Assembly: GCA_050735975.1 (NCBI GenBank)
Contig: JBOHVS010000098.1
Location: 1-6,056 of the forward strand
DNA from: DATMBL01 sp050735975
GTDB taxonomy: Bacteria; Desulfobacterota; Binatia; UBA9968
Direction of reading: 5' to 3'
Length of the DNA: 6,056 nucleotides
This document shows, piece by piece, positions 5,554 through 6,056 of the stretch (positions are counted from its first letter, which is position 1; the number at the start of each line of letters is the position of its first letter). Made by a program: the position numbers and the translations under genes. The notes under the pieces were generated by a model. The model searched no databases, was not told the origin of the DNA, and saw only the letters and a list, made by a program, of their open reading frames with translations.

Positions 5554-5772
5554 ATGAAGATTAGTTATGATTCAGAGGTGGATGCGCTCAGTATCACATT
5601 TCGTGAAACAACCGTGATCACGAAAAATTTGGGAGAGGGGATAGCGGCTGACTACGATGCGGACGGAAAGTTGGCCGGAATAGAAATCCTGGATGCTATC
5701 AAGCGCTTCGGCGGGAAAGAAACTTTACGTCAGGTGGTTATTGAAGGTCTCGGTCCTGCCCAAACCAGTTAG
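5554..5772 (+). CDS. DUF2283 family protein
   Basis: A 72-residue protein starting MKISYDSEVDALSITFRE and continuing EGIAADYDADGKLAGIEILDA, the full DUF2283 pattern: a strand with Y-D-DAL-I, then a 'G-DYD-DG-L-GIEIL-A' hairpin. The start at ATG 5554 is chosen over an in-frame GTG at 5500 because the family begins with MKI-YD and because a GGGGGA ribosome site lies 8 bases upstream. Length is normal for the family. It directly follows a DUF4258 gene, a recurring pair whose layout suggests an antitoxin-like or partner role; this is inference. The gene itself looks intact although its partner is frameshifted. Confidence 0.85.
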   Translation: MKISYDSEVDALSITFRETTVITKNLGEGIAADYDADGKLAGIEILDAIKRFGGKETLRQVVIEGLGPAQTS

Positions 5773-5774
5773 CA

Positions 5775-5792
5775 GGAGCCCATCCTAGCTCC
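5775..5792 (+). other. Weak hairpin after the DUF2283 gene
   Basis: GGAGC and GCTCC pair around an 8-base loop shortly after the stop codon. No T-run follows at once; a T-rich stretch appears only at about 5842-5863. A terminator role is weak. Confidence 0.2.
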
Positions 5793-5878
5793 GGGTCGCC
5801 CATTAGCAGGCAGGTCAAGAGGCACAGACGTTCCTGTGAGAATTTTTTCTTATTCTCTTTTTCAACCCTCGCGGAATG

Positions 5879-5925
5879 GGGGTCAAGGGCATGGGGTCAG
5901 GCTTTGTAATCTTATGTAATCTTAT
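5879..5925 (+). repeat. GGGGTCA motifs and 10-bp tandem duplication
   Basis: GGGGTCA occurs at 5879-5885 and 5894-5900, the same heptamer as in the repeat before the RAYT gene. It is followed by two perfect head-to-tail copies of GTAATCTTAT (5906-5915 and 5916-5925). The first motif and this context resemble borders of REP/RAYT-type units, but no gene is attached here. The whole stretch 5773-6056 contains no coding region that I can support. Confidence 0.45.
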
Positions 5926-5930
5926 GAATC

Positions 5931-5981
5931 TGTTGAAGGTCAGCCAATATGTCACCTTAACTGGTCAGCGAAAATGTCACC
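5931..5981 (+). mobile_element. Probable IS21-family end with two terminal direct repeats
   Basis: GGTCAGCCAATATGTCACC (5938-5956) and GGTCAGCGAAAATGTCACC (5963-5981) match at 17 of 19 positions and are 25 bases apart. IS21-family elements carry several such direct repeats near each tip as transposase-binding sites, and 'GTCAGC...AATGTCACC' is a sequence type I associate with that family. A tip beginning TG would fit 5931. The istA/istB genes would lie to the right, outside the window, so the assignment is an inference. Confidence 0.45.
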
Positions 5982-6056
5982 CCTCGACCCTCAATTCGGC
6001 AAGGTGTCCCCGCGGCATTCATCGTCAATTTTGGGGGTAGTCTAGGTCACCCCCGC

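Overview
The window looks like accessory DNA from an uncultivated-type Gram-negative bacterium. The mix of a DUF4143 ATPase, Phd/YefM antitoxin, REP-associated tyrosine transposase with a DnaA-like tail, DUF4258/DUF2283 pair and IS21-like end repeats is common in Nitrospirota, Desulfobacterota, NC10 and similar genomes. That is inference; no ribosomal or core marker is present to fix the taxon. Most genes are GC-rich, but a segment around 2.9-4.0 kb is clearly more AT-rich, which suggests a separate origin.

Left to right: (1) the 3' part of a Phd/YefM-type antitoxin gene cut by the window edge, followed by about 220 bp with only a strong Shine-Dalgarno and a very short reading frame; (2) a complete DUF4143-type AAA ATPase on the minus strand with a near-perfect palindrome just upstream of its start; (3) an orphan C-terminal coding fragment on the plus strand; (4) a decayed IS1-family transposase on the minus strand, readable to its natural end only through three single-base frame changes.

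(5) The most striking part is a tandem array of seven copies of a 10-bp motif (GGTTRACAAT), repeating every 22 bp with unrelated 12-bp (once 13-bp) sequence between copies. It lies immediately in front of, and runs into the start of, a gene for a protein that joins a winged-helix DNA-binding domain, a GHKL (SpoIIAB/histidine-kinase-like) ATPase and a STAS-like DUF4325 domain. My working hypothesis is that the array is a phased multi-site operator, or some other DNA substrate, bound by this protein, making the two a compact self-contained sensor/regulator module. I do not know a described function for this combination.

(6) A lysine-rich minus-strand coding remnant follows; (7) an intact REP-associated tyrosine transposase (RAYT) flanked by short inverted repeats; (8) a DUF4258-DUF2283 gene pair of toxin-antitoxin-like layout, the first gene broken by one frameshift; (9) a non-coding right end with GGGGTCA motifs, a 10-bp tandem duplication and two 19-bp direct repeats that look like the terminal repeats of an IS21-family element whose body lies beyond the window. 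Overall the segment is a patchwork of mobile-element debris and small stress/defence-type genes around the array-plus-regulator module.
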